Counted from the first letter of the stretch, positions 35,748 through 44,280 are shown. The stretch is 64,000 nucleotides of DNA from Flavobacteriaceae bacterium (GCA_028284005.1 JANQSO010000007.1:434001-498000); one strand, 5' to 3'. A program made the numbers and translations. Notes: a model not told the origin generated them from the letters alone.

Positions 35748-36987
35748 GGGCGATCATTTTCATTTTCGGTTTTGCGTCCAATAAATTATCAGGTGTAAAG
35801 ACCGGTGAAACTTTTTCAGAAAAATCAATAATATCTATAAACAGGCTCCTCAATAGAATTATGGCTTCCGGAGTTCTGTTCACAACATACGAAAACAGCT
35901 TTACCGGACGATACGGAACATCTCCAACACCATCCTTATCCAGGTCGTACCCGGTGTAATTACTCCAGTAATTACTTTCAAATTTATTATCATTAAGTTT
36001 ACTGTTATATGCCAGGTCAAAAGAATTGTACATAAAATTATTATTTATGAAATGATTGGCATAGCATGCTCCACGTGATTTTATGGCCCATCCGTTATTT
36101 ATAAAATCGTTGTTCTTATAATTGATACGGTTAGAGCCTTCTATGTTGATACCAATTGTATTGCTTTCAAAAATATTTCCAATTATTTCAGAATCATTGA
36201 TCTCTTTTAATAGAACTCCAAATGAAGCCGAGCCCCAATTATCTTTAAAGATATTGTGATACATTTCTATCTTTTTTGAAAACATTACCGCTACTCCGGC
36301 ACCATTGTTCTGAAATGTATTCCTTTCGTACAGATCGTCATTGGAAAACATAAAATGAAGTCCGTAACGAATATTATGTGAGCTTATATTATTAGTGATC
36401 TTACAAAAATTTGAAAATTCCAAATAGATACCGTCACGTACATGGGTCACTATATTTTTATCAACCTCAATATTTTGGCTGTACCATAACTGGATCCCAT
36501 TTCCCGAATTATATTCCTCTTCGGCATCGCCAATTATCTTATTATGATATACCCTTCCGTCGCTGGATTTTTCAAGGTAAATTCCAAAAAAAAGCTTTTC
36601 CAAAACCAAATTCTGGATTAGAAAATTCTTGCTCCTAATTACCCGTACAGCTGCATAGTCTTCCGTATAACTGGTTCCTACATTTATAATGAACAATCCG
36701 TCTAAAGTTACATTATCTGCGGTGACCTTTATTATTTCACCTTTAAGCTCCCCGTCAATAACAGGAAAATCTTCTCCCAAAAGTGTTAAGGGCTTATTGA
36801 CGTCAATGTTATACTCTTTATAAGTCCCTTTTTTAATAAGCAGTGTATCATGATCTTCCGCCTGAAGTATTCCCTCTTTAATTGTGCTTATATCACAACT
36901 TTTACAGACCTCTATAACTTGCGAGTAAACCGTTGAACTCAGTAAAAATATAATAAGGGAGATATTATGTAGGCGAAAAAAATTCAA
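35740..36987 (-). CDS. nosD: NosD, periplasmic beta-helix protein for NosZ maturation
   Basis: Signal peptide ending VYSQ, then about ten right-handed beta-helix rungs (NSGNGIQLWYSQNIEVDKNIV, ITNNISSHNIRYGLHFMFSN) of the CASH type, closing with NRTPEAIILLR. NosD works with NosFY in assembling the CuZ site. The start codon is TTG at 36987, 1 nt after the stop of the preceding gene; no ATG would keep the signal peptide. Confidence 0.93.
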   Translation of the reverse strand: MNFFRLHNISLIIFLLSSTVYSQVIEVCKSCDISTIKEGILQAEDHDTLLIKKGTYKEYNIDVNKPLTLLGEDFPVIDGELKGEIIKVTADNVTLDGLFIINVGTSYTEDYAAVRVIRSKNFLIQNLVLEKLFFGIYLEKSSDGRVYHNKIIGDAEEEYNSGNGIQLWYSQNIEVDKNIVTHVRDGIYLEFSNFCKITNNISSHNIRYGLHFMFSNDDLYERNTFQNNGAGVAVMFSKKIEMYHNIFKDNWGSASFGVLLKEINDSEIIGNIFESNTIGINIEGSNRINYKNNDFINNGWAIKSRGACYANHFINNNFMYNSFDLAYNSKLNDNKFESNYWSNYTGYDLDKDGVGDVPYRPVKLFSYVVNRTPEAIILLRSLFIDIIDFSEKVSPVFTPDNLLDAKPKMKMIAHD

Positions 36988-36988
36988 A

Positions 36989-37207
36989 TTATTCGGTTAT
37001 ATATATTTGTAATACTTCATACTTACCACCTAAATTTAGTGAAAAGTCTTCTTCCATTTGAGCTCCATTATAGTTTTCTACAATCGTCAGGTAAAGTTCA
37101 TCCTGTATATTCATATTACAATGCATACATTGCTTCCCTTTTTGCGCTATGACACTACTAAAAATTAGGCATAGGAAGAGTATAAAAACTATTGAGATAC
37201 GTTTCAT
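36989..37207 (-). CDS. Small exported NosL-like protein (72 aa)
   Basis: A signal peptide ending SVIAQ is followed by KQCMHCNMNIQDELYL, which resembles the metal-binding N-terminus of NosL in this operon (CHYCSMTIVD). The remainder of NosL, including FDAAECM, is absent. A small periplasmic Cu(I)-binding protein using C-x2-C-x-M is the best reading; a decayed nosL paralogue is possible. It sits between the cupin gene and nosD. Confidence 0.65.
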   Translation of the reverse strand: MKRISIVFILFLCLIFSSVIAQKGKQCMHCNMNIQDELYLTIVENYNGAQMEEDFSLNLGGKYEVLQIYITE

Positions 37208-37220
37208 AATAGTTGATTTT

Positions 37221-37514
37221 TTATCTAATGATCAAAAACGTTGAATTTTCCCTGGCGAGTACTTTATGTTTCTTTTCGGCAGGAAATGTAAAGGTTTGGT
37301 GCTTTTGTAATGAATAATCCTCATTGTTTATGGTAAAACTAATGTCGCCTTCCAACATTACTAATAAAGTATCTCTTGGAGATGTATGTTCGGGAAAAGT
37401 ATGTGCTTTCTCCAAAACAATCAATAGCGTTTCACATTTGTCTTTAGAAGCAAGTTTATCGACTTTCAAGCCTTTAACTTCAGTAGTATTTATTGTATTC
37501 CCTATTTGATACAT
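37221..37514 (-). CDS. Small cupin-domain protein in the nos operon
   Basis: 97 aa single cupin barrel: TFPEHTSPRDTLLVMLEGDISFTI and a later FPAEKKHKVLA. His in the first motif and in KKHK could bind a metal. No signal peptide, so cytoplasmic. Role unknown; a similar exported cupin is encoded at 60738. It is 5 nt after nosL. Confidence 0.75.
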   Translation of the reverse strand: MYQIGNTINTTEVKGLKVDKLASKDKCETLLIVLEKAHTFPEHTSPRDTLLVMLEGDISFTINNEDYSLQKHQTFTFPAEKKHKVLARENSTFLIIR

Positions 37515-37519
37515 TGTTA

Positions 37520-37948
37520 CTAATTGTTTAAGTGTTTTAATAATTCTTCCCAGGTAAATAACTCTCCATCTTTTTCTTCTTGCAAAGAAATTGCATCTTC
37601 TCTTTTTTCTAAAGCTGAAAGATTTGCTTTCATTGGACTGGGAATATTAGGTGAAATAATAAATGTGGCTTTTTCTGCATCGATCAATGATTCCGGAGTA
37701 CTGTAATCTGTAACCAAATAAAGTGCTATTGGTGTTGTGGTTTCAGAAAGTTGGTGGATCATACATTCCGCTGCATCAAATTTATATACTTTACCTTTAT
37801 CCGTAACCAGTTGAGCAGCATGTTGCCTGTCTACAATTGTCATACTACAATAGTGGCAAGTATCTTCACCGTAATTTATTTCCTGTGGTTTTATAGTACA
37901 CGAGATAAAAAGCGTAGAAAGAATGAAAAGTGTGATTAGTTTTTTCAT
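37520..37948 (-). CDS. nosL: NosL copper-binding lipoprotein
   Basis: Lipobox LFISC (Cys17), then CHYCSMTIVD (Cys31, Cys34, Met36), DKGKVYKFDAAECMIHQL and the C-terminal FTWEELL helix, all typical of NosL. It supplies Cu(I) for the CuZ site of NosZ. 142 aa. Confidence 0.92.
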   Translation of the reverse strand: MKKLITLFILSTLFISCTIKPQEINYGEDTCHYCSMTIVDRQHAAQLVTDKGKVYKFDAAECMIHQLSETTTPIALYLVTDYSTPESLIDAEKATFIISPNIPSPMKANLSALEKREDAISLQEEKDGELFTWEELLKHLNN

Positions 37949-37958
37949 GATCTCTAAT

Positions 37959-38552
37959 TTAGTTTGTAGCTCTTTTTTCTTTTCTTCCTATAAAGAAGGC
38001 TAAAAGAGATAGCCCCATTCCTCCTGCCATCAGGTATGCTCCTAATTGCGGATAAGAGTGTGCTGTGAAGTTCAAAATGTCCTTTGATCCAAATAAAGGA
38101 GGTTGAAATCCCATAATACTACCATCCGGATTGGTAAATTTCATAATGGCTTTTGGGTCTAAATTGTGACCATAATCGTGTTCCCACAAATAAAAATCAT
38201 AGATTCCTGCCGCCGCTAATATTGCCATAATACTAAACCATACCAGGAACCACTTGTAACCCGCTTTTATTCCTATTAAAAGTCCCAGAATTGACATTAC
38301 TATAATGACTACAGGAAATATTTTAAACTCAGGAATACTTTCCGGAATGTATTTCATCCCTACGTAATGGTTCATTAAGTTGATATTTTTAATATCGTGT
38401 GGATGGGTGTCTGCAAAATCATTGATATAAATATCCATTCCCAGTGGAATAGGATATTGCGGAGCTTCCAAAGTGATATTCCAAAGAGGAAAGACAAACA
38501 ACCCTAAAATCAATAAGGCTCCTAAACTCATTATGATGCGTGATTTTTTCAT
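37959..38552 (-). CDS. Conserved membrane protein of clade II nos operons
   Basis: Four predicted helices: one N-terminal (LGALLILGLFVFPLW), two central (VVIIVMSILGLLIGI, FLVWFSIMAILAAAGIYDFY) and one C-terminal. Histidines cluster in the exported loops (DTHPHDI, NHYVGMKYI, WEHDYGHNLD), which suggests copper or heme binding. It lies between nosZ and nosL. The name is not certain; NosB of other clade II operons is a different-looking membrane protein and I do not equate them. Confidence 0.6.
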   Translation of the reverse strand: MKKSRIIMSLGALLILGLFVFPLWNITLEAPQYPIPLGMDIYINDFADTHPHDIKNINLMNHYVGMKYIPESIPEFKIFPVVIIVMSILGLLIGIKAGYKWFLVWFSIMAILAAAGIYDFYLWEHDYGHNLDPKAIMKFTNPDGSIMGFQPPLFGSKDILNFTAHSYPQLGAYLMAGGMGLSLLAFFIGRKEKRATN

Positions 38553-38570
38553 GACAATTGTGCTTTAATG

Positions 38571-38602
38571 AAAGACGGGAGTAGTCGATAACTCCCGTCT
38601 TT
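38571..38602 (-). terminator. Intra-operon hairpin after nosZ (probable attenuator)
   Basis: Perfect 12-bp arms AAAGACGGGAGT and ACTCCCGTCTTT around an 8-nt loop. Only a short T run follows on the minus strand, so partial termination or 3'-end protection of nosZ mRNA is likely. Confidence 0.65.
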
Positions 38603-38655
38603 TGTGGAAATACTACTAATCACTACTCTATTGGTATTTCCAATATTAAAAAATA

Positions 38656-40620
38656 TTAATCTTCTCCTAGCGACCAGCTAAGCTCAATATTAGATGACGC
38701 TGGAGAAACTCTTACATACCCCTGCATTTCCTGGTGTAATGCCGAACAGAAATCTGTACAATAGAATGGCCATACTCCAACTTGTTTTGGTTCCCAGACA
38801 AATGTTTCGGTTTGCCCCGGCATGATCAATAATTCTGAAGTATTTGCTCCAATCATACTTACACCGTGAGGTACATCATAGTCTTGTTCCAGATTAGTTA
38901 CGTGGAAATACACTTTATCCCCTACTTTAATACCTTCAATATTATCCGGGTTAAAGTGACTACGGATCATAGACATATAAACATGTACTTCTTTTCCGTT
39001 TCGCTCTACTCTGGCTTCTGCTTCTGTTGTTATAGCGTATTTATGTTTATTCTCTTCCAGTTTGAAGATCTTTTTAGAATTCTTCATAACTATATCTGCT
39101 CTAATACCAGCAGCGTAATGCGGTTCACCTACTGTTGGAAAATCTAATAACAGTTCCATTTTATCACCTGAGATATCATATAACTGAGCAGATTGTGTTA
39201 CTTCGGGCCCTGTTGGCAAATAACGATCCTTTGTAATCTTGTTCATTGCCAATACATAATCTCCAAAAGGTTCTCTTGAATTACCACCTGGAATCATTAA
39301 GTGACCTACAGAATAATAACATGGCTGTCTGTCCACTACTTCCCAGGTTCCTAATTTCCATTTTACAACTTCTGAAGAGATAAAGAAAGTAGTATATCCG
39401 TTTCCTTTTCCGTCAAATTCTGTATGCAGAGGTCCTAATCCTGCCTGTTCTACAACACCAGCTAACACGTCTTCAAATTTTAAGATAGGAATTCCGTATG
39501 CATCACCATCAAAGTTTTCGGCTTCAATAGCAGCAAGCATTTTGGTAAATGAATGTACCGTTAAGTTAGCAGAAAGTTTTCCATTCCCAACAATATATTC
39601 TCCTGAAGGGTCAACATCACAACCGTGAGGTGATTTAGGTGTTGGTAATAGATATACCAATCCTGGTAATTCTGAAGCATCCAACATCAATACTTCTTTC
39701 TTCATAGTTGAAGTAGCAGTATGTGTTTCTTCATCATACACATTATGTGCATAGTTAGCAGGCATTTTTTTACCTTTTCCTTCTTTAATATACTCTTCCG
39801 CTTTTTTCCAGTTTACAGCAGCGATAAAATCTTTATCGTTCTGAGAAGCATTTACTTCCATTAGTGTACTGGCTTCTTCTGAATTATAGGTTGAGAAGAA
39901 GAACCATCCGTGAGATTCGCCTCTACCCGGGTGGGCAAGGTCATAATCAAATCCCGGCATCATGATCTGGAAACTCAGGTCCATACCACCGTCTTCAGGA
40001 TCAACACTTATAAAGGACAAAGATCCTTTAAAGTTTCCTTTATATTCTTTTATAGGCATATCTCTTTGTGGAATAGGCACCGAGAAACGTGTACCTGCAA
40101 CAACATACTCTGTATTTTCAGTAACAAACGAAGAACTGTGATTTCCGGCACTATTAGGAATCTCAATGATCTCTGTTGTTTCGAATGTTGTAAGATCGAT
40201 TTTTGCAATACGTGGCGTATTATTACCATTTATAAATACCCATCTACCGTCTACTACCCCATTGGTTTGAGATATATCCGGGTGGTGAGAATCATCCCAA
40301 GGCACAAAACCATGGGAAGTATTTAACATAGGCTTGGTTTCTTCATTATAACCCCAGGCCTTTTCGGCATCCTGTGAAAATACCGGAATCACTTTAAACA
40401 ATCTTCCCGACGGTAAACCGTATACAGATAATTGTCCGCTAAATCCACCTGAAATAAAGGCGTAATACTCGTCGTATTCTCCGGGAGCGACATATACCTT
40501 TTCAGCAGCATTGGAGCCAAGTGCCCCTTTGCTTTGCTTACTTGAAGATTCACTATTGTTACAACTCATCAATCCAATCAGGACCAAGAGTGATAACACA
40601 AAATTTAATTGTTTTTTCAT
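38656..40620 (-). CDS. nosZ: Nitrous-oxide reductase, clade II (Sec-dependent, lipoprotein)
   Basis: Reduces N2O to N2 in the periplasm. The signal peptide is Sec-type with lipobox LMSC (Cys20) and no twin arginine, the mark of clade II. The propeller domain carries the CuZ His ligands (DDSHHPDIS, GRGESHGW, SPHGCDVDPSG, and later HTEFDGKGN and GEPHYAAG). The C-terminal cupredoxin has the CuA motif FYCTDFCSALHQEMQGY. Third gene of the operon, after a cytochrome c and a fasciclin protein. Confidence 0.97.
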   Translation of the reverse strand: MKKQLNFVLSLLVLIGLMSCNNSESSSKQSKGALGSNAAEKVYVAPGEYDEYYAFISGGFSGQLSVYGLPSGRLFKVIPVFSQDAEKAWGYNEETKPMLNTSHGFVPWDDSHHPDISQTNGVVDGRWVFINGNNTPRIAKIDLTTFETTEIIEIPNSAGNHSSSFVTENTEYVVAGTRFSVPIPQRDMPIKEYKGNFKGSLSFISVDPEDGGMDLSFQIMMPGFDYDLAHPGRGESHGWFFFSTYNSEEASTLMEVNASQNDKDFIAAVNWKKAEEYIKEGKGKKMPANYAHNVYDEETHTATSTMKKEVLMLDASELPGLVYLLPTPKSPHGCDVDPSGEYIVGNGKLSANLTVHSFTKMLAAIEAENFDGDAYGIPILKFEDVLAGVVEQAGLGPLHTEFDGKGNGYTTFFISSEVVKWKLGTWEVVDRQPCYYSVGHLMIPGGNSREPFGDYVLAMNKITKDRYLPTGPEVTQSAQLYDISGDKMELLLDFPTVGEPHYAAGIRADIVMKNSKKIFKLEENKHKYAITTEAEARVERNGKEVHVYMSMIRSHFNPDNIEGIKVGDKVYFHVTNLEQDYDVPHGVSMIGANTSELLIMPGQTETFVWEPKQVGVWPFYCTDFCSALHQEMQGYVRVSPASSNIELSWSLGED

Positions 40621-40643
40621 GGTTATATTTATTAAGTTGTTTT

Positions 40644-41216
40644 TTAATTTTCAGGTAGGATCACTTTATCTACTACGTGAACAATACCATTACCTGCCGG
40701 AACACTTCCCAGTATCTTGGCGCCACCTACATAGACATCGTCACCCTTTACTTCTACAGTAATGTTTTCATTACTGGCTTGTCCCAATGTTTTAAACTTC
40801 TTTAAAAAGTCTTTGCTGTAATTTCCGGGAGTTACGTGGTGCTTCAGTATAAAGGCCAACTGGTCCTTATTCTCAGGCTTCAGTAAATTTTCTACTGTTC
40901 CTTCCGGAAGCGCATCAAACGCCGCATTTGTAGGAGCGAATACCATTAAAGGGCCAGCATTTACCAATGCGTTCTCCAGTTCGGCTGCTTGTACTGCCGC
41001 TACCAAAGTAGTATGATCTTTAGAGCCAATCGCTATGTGTAAAACCGTTGGTTTGGCTTCATCGTCTTTAAGAAAAGCTTGTCCTTGTTTTTCAGAAGAA
41101 GTAGCTTCCTGTACAGTGTCTTCAGATGCTGTGACCGCATCATTTTTTGTTTCAGATTTACAACTACTTATGAGTATTAATAATGAAACAAATAGTAGTT
41201 TGATCATTGTTTTCAT
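40644..41216 (-). CDS. Fasciclin-domain lipoprotein
   Basis: Lipobox LISSC gives an anchored protein with an acidic linker and one fasciclin (FAS1) domain: TTLVAAVQAAELENALVN, GPLMVFAPTNAAFDALP and the closing NGIVHVVDKVILP. FAS1 domains mediate adhesion or protein contacts. Why it lies between a cytochrome and nosZ is unknown; this pairing is seen in other Bacteroidota nos clusters to my recollection, so a NosZ-related role is possible. Confidence 0.85.
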   Translation of the reverse strand: MKTMIKLLFVSLLILISSCKSETKNDAVTASEDTVQEATSSEKQGQAFLKDDEAKPTVLHIAIGSKDHTTLVAAVQAAELENALVNAGPLMVFAPTNAAFDALPEGTVENLLKPENKDQLAFILKHHVTPGNYSKDFLKKFKTLGQASNENITVEVKGDDVYVGGAKILGSVPAGNGIVHVVDKVILPEN

Positions 41217-41231
41217 AATTTTACTTTTTTG

Positions 41232-41264
41232 GCCATCAATACTATTATATAGTGTTGTAATGGC
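41232..41264 (-). other. Stem-loop in the leader between the cytochrome c and fasciclin genes
   Basis: GCCAT...ACTAT pairs with ATAGT...ATGGC, about 14 bp with a small bulge and a 3-nt loop. No T run follows on the minus strand, so an RNA-stability element is more likely than a terminator. Confidence 0.45.
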
Positions 41265-41305
41265 AATTTTGGTTAATTAATGAGAATGTGAATAGATACC
41301 ATTCT

Positions 41306-41806
41306 TTAAAGAGTCCTGAAATATTCCAGAATACTTCTAGCTTCAGGTTCTGTTAAACTCTGGTTTGCCATAGGCGAACCATTATATTCTATTAAAAGCT
41401 GTTTGGCAATTGGATCGTTCTTTACCATTCCTTCCGGATCCAGGATCATATTCATAATCCATTCCGGGGAGCGTCTTTCCAAAATACCTACAGGAGCAGG
41501 GCCAATGAATTTTTTTGTGGGCTTGTGACAAGCCGTACATTTTGTTTTAAATAGTTCCTGCCCTTCCGCTGCCATAGCTTGGTCTATGGTTTCCGGCAGT
41601 TCCAGATTTTTTACAGGGCCAACCCCTTTGTTTGAAAGGTCAATTGTTTCTGTCTTAGTGGTTGCGCTCTCTGAAGTTTTTTTGGTTTCAGTTTTTTTAT
41701 AGCTTCCAATTTTAACTTGCTCTTTTTCCTTTTTTTCATCTTTGCCGCCGCAACTAATAAGCGATACAACAAATATGAGAGCCAGCGTTTTAATTAAATA
41801 TTTCAT
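41306..41806 (-). CDS. Monoheme cytochrome c lipoprotein, first gene of the nos operon
   Basis: Lipobox SLISC, a Lys/Thr-rich linker of about 50 residues, then one cytochrome c domain with CTACH, KFIGPAP and the axial Met in GSPMANQSL. It is the likely electron donor to NosZ, since clade II operons usually encode such a cytochrome. Confidence 0.88.
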   Translation of the reverse strand: MKYLIKTLALIFVVSLISCGGKDEKKEKEQVKIGSYKKTETKKTSESATTKTETIDLSNKGVGPVKNLELPETIDQAMAAEGQELFKTKCTACHKPTKKFIGPAPVGILERRSPEWIMNMILDPEGMVKNDPIAKQLLIEYNGSPMANQSLTEPEARSILEYFRTL

Positions 41807-41833
41807 AGTGTAATTGATTAATATTTTCTAGGT

Positions 41834-41876
41834 CAAAAATACCAGTGAAAGAACTCATAAAATATGATAATTATCA
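41834..41876 (-). promoter_or_regulatory. CRP/FNR-type box and -7 element of the nos operon
   Basis: Box TGATaattATCA at 41865-41876, a perfect dyad; -7 TATTTTTG on the minus strand at 41841-41834. Spacing is 35 nt. Confidence 0.88.
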
Positions 41877-41879
41877 TAA

Positions 41880-41897
41880 AAAGATTTTTTTGTCTTT
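41880..41897 (+). promoter_or_regulatory. AAAGA-N8-TCTTT dyad upstream of the rrf2 gene, candidate autoregulatory operator
   Basis: Same arms and 8-nt spacing as at nirK, nrdG and norC, but the core is TTTTTTTG. It lies 19 nt before the rrf2 -7 element and 3 nt from the nos-operon activator box. Confidence 0.5.
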
Positions 41898-41916
41898 TAT
41901 TATAAATAATTGAATG

Positions 41917-41924
41917 TATATTTG
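41917..41924 (+). promoter_or_regulatory. -7 element of the rrf2 gene
   Basis: TATATTTG matches TAnnTTTG exactly. The TGAT box is 52 nt away, too far for the class II geometry seen elsewhere. Confidence 0.55.
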
Positions 41925-41954
41925 ATGTGATTTAAAAAAAGAGCTAGTAAAATA

Positions 41955-42383
41955 ATGTTATCAAATTCTTCAAAATATGCTGTGAAAGCATTGGCATATA
42001 TTGTAACGGCCTCTTCAGAAGAAAATAAATTACTTGTAAAGAATATCGCTGAAGAGACAGATGTCCCAAAACCATTTCTATCTAAGATCTTACAACAATT
42101 ATCTACCAAAAAGTACATCTCTTCCACAAAGGGACCCAATGGTGGTTTTTTTGTAACCGAAGAACAATTAAAGCATTCTGTATTAGATATTGTCATTGAA
42201 ATTGAAGGTAAAGACAGGTTACAGCTTTGTGCTCTCAATTTTGAGAACTGCGATGCGGAAAATCCCTGCCCTATTCACAAATTCATTGCACCTGCAAAAG
42301 AGGCCCTAAGAGAAAGTTTTGAGGCCATCACACTGGAAGACCTTAAGGATAAAGGAGCTTTTGAAAATCTTGACATGACATAA
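41955..42383 (+). CDS. Rrf2-family iron-sulfur regulator, NsrR-like
   Basis: Rrf2 winged helix: SSKYAVKALAYIV, the recognition segment VPKPFLSKILQQLS and the wing GPNGGFFV. Three cysteines, Cys92-x6-Cys99-x5-Cys105, sit where IscR and NsrR bind their cluster. NsrR senses NO through that cluster and represses NO-detoxifying genes. The setting among nir, nor and nos genes favours NsrR over IscR, as no isc or suf genes are near. Candidate operators are the AAGA-N8-TCTT dyads listed here, one of which precedes this gene. Confidence 0.85.
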   Translation: MLSNSSKYAVKALAYIVTASSEENKLLVKNIAEETDVPKPFLSKILQQLSTKKYISSTKGPNGGFFVTEEQLKHSVLDIVIEIEGKDRLQLCALNFENCDAENPCPIHKFIAPAKEALRESFEAITLEDLKDKGAFENLDMT

Positions 42384-42418
42384 ATCATAGTTATAGAAGC
42401 CCATTCCATCTAATTTTG
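42376..42418 (+). promoter_or_regulatory. CRP/FNR-type box and -7 element of a Usp gene
   Basis: Box TGACataaATCA at 42376-42387 overlaps the rrf2 stop codon; -7 TAATTTTG at 42411-42418. Spacing is 35 nt. Confidence 0.8.
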
Positions 42419-42431
42419 AGTAGAAAACCAA

Positions 42432-43268
42432 ATGAAAATGAAGAATATTCTCTTACCCACAGACTTCTCTAAAAATTCTATCAATGCCATACGATATGCC
42501 CTGGGATTCTTTAAGAATACTGAAACGAATTTCTTTGTATTGAATGTTCAGAAAGCATCAAATTATACAACAAGCGAATTGATGTCAACTTCCGGAACTT
42601 CTTCTGTTTATGAAGCTGTTTTAGATGACAATAAAAAAGCGCTTCAGGAATTGACAGACAAATTGAAAAAGGAATATGCTTCAGAAAAATACAGCTTTAA
42701 GGCGTTATTGGACTTTGATGTCTTTACAGATGCTATGAAACAAGCGGTAAGTTCAAACAAGATAGACCTTATCGTAATGGGAACCAACGGAGCTACTGGA
42801 GCCGAAGAAGTGATTTTTGGGAGCAATACTTTAAAAGTAATTCGGCAGGTAGACTGCCCTTTGATCACAGTTCCAGAGGGGTATGAATTTAAAAAAATTG
42901 AATCCGTTCTATTCTCTACCAACCATAAAAAATTTCCTTTCAGTAAATTAAAGCCACTTACTGAGACTTTAGTGATCCATAATGCAGTATTAAAAGTTTT
43001 AGATATTGAAGAAAAGAGTTCTGAGGTATCTACAACCGAAATCGAATCTTTTCTGAAAAACATTCCCGAAAGCATCAACTATACAATAGACACAATAGTT
43101 GGAATAACGCCTTTTGATGCTATCAACGCATTTGAACAACTCTTCCCGGTAGAATTACATGCGATGTTTGTAGAAAAGCAGAGTTTTTTAGACCGGTTGA
43201 TATTTGGTTCCAAAACTTCTAAAATCAATTACAATAGTAAGGTGCCCATGCTTATAATGCATTACTAA
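42432..43268 (+). CDS. Tandem-domain universal stress protein
   Basis: Two UspA domains in 278 aa. The first starts ILLPTDFSKNSINAIRYAL and has the ATP-binding G-x2-G-x9-G-S pattern in MGTNGATGAEEVIFGSNT. The second (from about 160) lacks that glycine pattern, so only one nucleotide site is expected. Monocistronic, with its own activator box. Role: probably survival in low O2, as inferred from the shared regulation with denitrification. Confidence 0.9.
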   Translation: MKMKNILLPTDFSKNSINAIRYALGFFKNTETNFFVLNVQKASNYTTSELMSTSGTSSVYEAVLDDNKKALQELTDKLKKEYASEKYSFKALLDFDVFTDAMKQAVSSNKIDLIVMGTNGATGAEEVIFGSNTLKVIRQVDCPLITVPEGYEFKKIESVLFSTNHKKFPFSKLKPLTETLVIHNAVLKVLDIEEKSSEVSTTEIESFLKNIPESINYTIDTIVGITPFDAINAFEQLFPVELHAMFVEKQSFLDRLIFGSKTSKINYNSKVPMLIMHY

Positions 43269-43281
43269 TAGGCATAGCTAA

Positions 43282-44280
43282 TTAGTGAATGAGTTCATTT
43301 ATGGGAGTTGTATTTTGCTTCCAGCATCTAATGTTGTAAAAAGTAGTTTCGGCAATTTTTGTTAAGGCATCTTCCGTTACAAACGCCTGGTGTGGTGTCA
43401 GCACAATTTTAGGATGGTCTATTACTTCCTGGAGTAACTTATCGTTTATTTTATCTTTAGAATGATCGTAGAAAAAGATACCGCTTTCATTTTCATAGAC
43501 ATCTGTTGCGTAGCCTCCTATTTTTTTAGCGTTTAGCCCTTCCAAAACATCCATAGTATTTACAATAGCCCCTCTTGCAATATTGACCAAAAGGGCTTTA
43601 GGCTTCATTACATCAATTAACTCTTTGTGGATCAGGTAATGTGTTTCGGAAGTTAAAGGAACGCATACAAATAGAATATCTGCTTGCATACAAACCTCTT
43701 TAAGGGTTGTATATTGAATGTTGAATGATGTTTCAAGTTTAGGATCTTTTTTTAGATCATTTGCTAAAATATTACATCCAAAACCATGCAGGATCTTTAC
43801 CAGTACACCTCCTATTTTACCTGTTCCTATTATTCCGACAATCTTTTTATGCACATTAAAGCCTACCAGGTTGTCCAAGCTAAAGTCGTGCGTCTCTATT
43901 TGCTTGTTGGCAGGAATTAGCTTTCTATTTAATGCAAGCATTAATGCAACAGCATGTTCGGCAATTGCATTTGGAGAATACCCCGAGGCATTTGCAACCT
44001 TAAAATTTAGTTTTTTTGCAATTTTAAGATTGACATTATCATATCCCGCAGAGCGAAGGGTAATATATTTTACTCCGAAGTCCCTTAACTTTTGAAGTAC
44101 GACCGGAGAGGCATCATCTGCAGAAAAAATTGAAATAATTTCAAAGCCTACAGACAACATTGCTGTTTTTGAGGTTAACCTTTCCTGAGTATATGTAATG
44201 TCAAATTCGTTTTTATTAGCATTGTCCAGAAAGGGTATTTCAAAATTTTTGGCGCTATAGACCAGTACCTTATTTTTCAT
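43282..44280 (-). CDS. ldhA: D-lactate dehydrogenase, 2-hydroxyacid dehydrogenase family
   Basis: NAD-binding GTGKIGG, the substrate segment LRSAGYDNVNL, NIARGAIVNTMDVLEGL and the catalytic His in TPHQAFVTEDAL match fermentative LdhA. 332 aa. It would convert pyruvate to D-lactate and reoxidise NADH when acceptors run out. It follows a lipoprotein gene with a 1-nt stop-start overlap, in the transcript direction of hsp20. Confidence 0.88.
   Translation of the reverse strand: MKNKVLVYSAKNFEIPFLDNANKNEFDITYTQERLTSKTAMLSVGFEIISIFSADDASPVVLQKLRDFGVKYITLRSAGYDNVNLKIAKKLNFKVANASGYSPNAIAEHAVALMLALNRKLIPANKQIETHDFSLDNLVGFNVHKKIVGIIGTGKIGGVLVKILHGFGCNILANDLKKDPKLETSFNIQYTTLKEVCMQADILFVCVPLTSETHYLIHKELIDVMKPKALLVNIARGAIVNTMDVLEGLNAKKIGGYATDVYENESGIFFYDHSKDKINDKLLQEVIDHPKIVLTPHQAFVTEDALTKIAETTFYNIRCWKQNTTPINELIH

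Noticed and set aside
37959-38552. Naming this protein NosB
   Set aside because: It occupies a nos operon but I cannot confirm homology by sequence to NosB of other clade II bacteria.
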